From contig JAMPEB010000001.1 of the NCBI GenBank assembly GCA_023665475.1, forward strand, positions 124,001-188,000: a stretch of 64,000 nt of DNA. Reading direction: 5' to 3'. Source of the stretch: Lachnoclostridium sp. (GTDB lineage Bacteria; Bacillota; Clostridia; Lachnospirales; Lachnospiraceae). Shown piece by piece: positions 63,664-64,000 of this stretch. Every line of letters starts with the position of its first letter. The stretch's first letter is position 1. The position numbers were made by a program, and so were the translations under genes. The notes under the pieces are model-generated. The model was given only the letters and a program-made list of their open reading frames with translations, made no database searches and was not told the DNA's origin.

Positions 63664-63711
63664 GCACACACCCCCTGTCCGCTTTTTTTAATTAATTCTC
63701 CATAATTCGGT

Positions 63712-63771
63712 GTGAGATTTAGTACTTCTTAGTTCATGACCATTGGCATGAGCTTTAGAAGTACTTCTCAC
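63712..63771. repeat. Long palindrome upstream of the ATP synthase operon
   Basis: GTGAGA-ttt-AGTACTTCT pairs with AGAAGTACT-TCTCAC, with an inner TCATG/CATGA. It lies about 50 bases before atpB in its leader, and could be an operator, a leader hairpin or a terminator of an upstream transcript. The rest of 63664-63918 is A+T-rich without a clear gene. Confidence 0.6.
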
Positions 63772-63918
63772 ACTACAACCTTAATTATTTTACTCCATAT
63801 TTTTACAAAATGCTAGTTAAATGTATCGCTTTTTTCACATTTTTTATTTCACTCTTTCCTTTTTTCCGCATATTATAACATATCCAGAAACATAAAATCT
63901 CCGGGAGACCTGAAATTC

Positions 63919-64000
63919 ATGACAATTGCGATTTTGGGAAGAAAAAAAGACACCGCCAATTATGAAAGATTTGTCCGCCGGCTTCCTGCAGAACCTGTCG
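63919..64000 (+). CDS. Start of an unidentified gene, possibly a class I glutamine amidotransferase-like protein
   Basis: 27 codons before the right edge, ATG 63919 with GGGAGA 10 bases upstream. It starts TIAILGRKKDTANYERFVRRL. The beta strand IAILGRKKDTANYE resembles the first strand and loop of gamma-Glu-GABA hydrolase-like (peptidase C26) proteins. Too short to be sure. Confidence 0.4.
   Translation, partial: MTIAILGRKKDTANYERFVRRLPAEPV

Overview
The window looks like the chromosome of an anaerobic gut-type Firmicute, most likely a Lachnospiraceae (Clostridia). Supporting signs are AAGGAGG-type ribosome sites with several GTG/TTG starts, oxygen-independent HemZ, a soluble zinc-binding chemoreceptor, YfhO, a heterodimeric ABC exporter, an Rpn-family nuclease and a complete pectin-to-KDG pathway. 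Assignment rests on protein resemblance read by eye; no database search was possible.

Layout. 1-4.7 kb: the 5' 1558 codons of a secreted modular pectate lyase (minus strand). 5-7.6 kb: a decayed accessory patch with an Rpn nuclease, two gene remnants and a GNAT toxin-antitoxin pair. 7.6-14.3 kb: core genes on the minus strand (hemZ, MBL hydrolase, rel, apt, CBS protein, DUF308 protein, SEC-C protein). 14.47 kb: tRNA-Leu(AAG). 14.6-15.2 kb: HicAB. 15.3-40.2 kb: a phage-tail-like island. 40.3-46.3 kb: membrane protein, hybrid histidine kinase, chemoreceptor. 46.6-51.2 kb: kduI-kduD-rpiB-like-kdgA-kdgK, which finishes the pathway begun by the lyase at the left edge. 51.3-57.6 kb: ABC exporter pair and YfhO. 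57.6-63.7 kb: F1Fo ATP synthase operon. The right edge holds the first 27 codons of another gene.

The most interesting part is the 15.3-40.2 kb island. A consensus promoter (TTGACA-17-TATACT) with a LexA-type SOS box filling its spacer drives, leftward, a small sigma-70-like factor and a DUF262 protein. Rightward lies an operon whose second gene carries the motif set of cellular RNA-dependent RNA polymerases and YonO-like single-chain polymerases (SxxxQxR, DGxG, R...KG, DxDGD). It is followed by tail tube, amidase, holin, tape measure, baseplate and fibre genes. I see no integrase, terminase, portal or capsid gene. My reading is a damage-induced, headless, non-contractile tail particle (tailocin-like) that brings its own sigma factor and possibly its own RNA polymerase.

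Within the island the tape-measure gene is split by about 1 kb of structured non-coding sequence plus an antisense zinc-ribbon gene, and its base composition switches at that boundary. A convergent type I toxin-antitoxin-like module lies beside the lysis genes. Outside the island the ATP synthase is notable: there is no atpH, and a delta C-terminal-like domain is fused in frame to the alpha subunit.
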